From contig CAJYBL010000020.1 of NCBI GenBank assembly GCA_913064995.1, forward strand, positions 1 to 13,471: 13,471 nucleotides of DNA, in the 5' to 3' direction. Shown here in pieces: positions 12,950 through 13,471 of the stretch. Every line of letters begins with the position of its first letter. Positions within the stretch are counted from its first letter, which is position 1. A program made the position numbers and the translations under genes. The DNA comes from an uncultured Alphaproteobacteria bacterium (GTDB lineage Bacteria; Pseudomonadota; Alphaproteobacteria; Puniceispirillales; Puniceispirillaceae). The notes below the pieces were generated by a model. The model saw only the letters and a list, made by a program, of their open reading frames with translations. It was not told the origin of the DNA and searched no databases.

Positions 12950-13471
12950 TTAAAGTGCGAATAGTGCCAAGGTCTCGGCGCGGCTGGCTGGCTGGCAGGT
13001 TTCGGCCAGCTGGCGCACCAGATCGGCATTGCTTGGCGCAAGGCTACCATCCTTTAAATAAAGGTTATTTTCAAACCCGACCCGACAATGACCGCCATTC
13101 GCAATCGCATCCGTCATCACATCAAATTCACGGTGACCAAAGGCACAGATTGACCAGCTTGCCATATCCGTTAGCCCATCAGCGATAAATGGCTTCATCT
13201 CGGCCGGATCAGACTGGAAATTTCCACTATACCGGCCCAATACCAAAAGCACGTGCGGGCGCGCATCTGGCAAAATACCGTCGGCCATCGCCACACGGAA
13301 CCGAACCAAATCATCAATATCATAAAGGATATGCTGAACACAGATCTGCTCGGCTAGGCTTGAATGATAGAAATTTGTGGCCAGCGCGCGCGCTGCCTCG
13401 CCATTATCACCAATCATCTCACGAAAACCAACCGAGGCAAAATCAGGCTTTAGCTCAAACACCATATCGGC
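12950..13471 (-). CDS. Beta-keto acid cleavage enzyme family protein (BKACE, DUF849), C-terminal part
   Basis: BKACE enzymes are zinc-dependent TIM-barrel proteins that split a beta-keto acid with acetyl-CoA, giving acetoacetate and a new CoA ester; 3-keto-5-aminohexanoate cleavage enzyme (Kce) of lysine fermentation is the founder. The visible 173 residues are the C-terminal half and include DMASWSICAFG, AIANGGH and the hallmark RVGFENNLYL (130-139 of the fragment), whose Glu134 should match the zinc-binding glutamate of Kce. The N-terminal HxH zinc motif and the start lie beyond the right edge. An internal Met at 13465 is not the start, because similarity and the open frame continue to the edge. 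The substrate cannot be read from this fragment. Confidence 0.82.
   Translation of the reverse strand, partial: ADMVFELKPDFASVGFREMIGDNGEAARALATNFYHSSLAEQICVQHILYDIDDLVRFRVAMADGILPDARPHVLLVLGRYSGNFQSDPAEMKPFIADGLTDMASWSICAFGHREFDVMTDAIANGGHCRVGFENNLYLKDGSLAPSNADLVRQLAETCQPASRAETLALFAL

Noticed and set aside
12982..13010. GGCT microrepeat and a GCTGGC/GCCAGC hairpin just inside the BKACE 3' end, as a gcvP terminator
   Set aside because: No T-run follows, and the bases are explained by Ala/Gln/Pro codons of the BKACE C terminus.
1..13471. CRISPR arrays, tRNA or rRNA genes, insertion sequences, phage or defence genes
   Set aside because: No regularly spaced repeats, cloverleaf or rRNA sequence, transposase motifs or long terminal inverted repeats were seen; all long frames belong to housekeeping families.

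Overview
The window reads as ordinary chromosome from an alphaproteobacterium, plausibly a marine lineage such as SAR116; the lineage is inferred, not proven. The reasons are a COQ9-type ubiquinone protein next to rpsU, a two-subunit PntA/PntB proton-translocating transhydrogenase, an AarF/ABC1 kinase coupled to an M3 oligoendopeptidase, and a tandem glycine riboswitch ahead of gcvT-gcvH-gcvP. Base composition is near 50% GC, genes are tightly packed, and no mobile element, CRISPR array, tRNA or rRNA gene is visible.

Layout. Positions 1-285 (minus) hold the first 95 codons of metA, preceded by a 180-nt leader with a good promoter and two alternative hairpins. Next is coq9 (466-1128, minus), divergent from rpsU (1336-1539, plus), which ends at a strong intrinsic terminator. 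pntA and pntB (1732-4756, plus) form a two-gene operon ending at a terminator shared with the convergent pair to its right. That pair is pepF and an ABC1 kinase gene (8020 down to 4854, minus), joined by a one-base TAATG stop/start overlap. From about 8190 on the plus strand lie a candidate promoter, a two-aptamer glycine riboswitch (8210-8467), gcvT from a GTG codon at 8523, gcvH, and a full-length gcvP. A beta-keto acid cleavage enzyme (BKACE/DUF849) gene enters from the right edge on the minus strand and meets gcvP tail to tail with a 22-nt gap.

How it works together. The gcv operon encodes the T, H and P proteins of the glycine cleavage system; the L protein (lpd) is not in the window. 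It supplies one-carbon units and is controlled by its own substrate through the riboswitch. PntAB uses the proton gradient to turn NADH into NADPH. COQ9 and the ABC1 protein belong to families tied to ubiquinone synthesis but lie in separate transcription units. metA starts methionine synthesis from homoserine.

I found no convincing novel multi-gene system. The best leads are RNA-level: a branched insertion in the second glycine aptamer with a possible ribosome-site pairing switch, and mutually exclusive hairpins in the metA leader. Several start codons (rpsU, pntA, pntB, gcvT, gcvP) should be placed inside the longest open frame.
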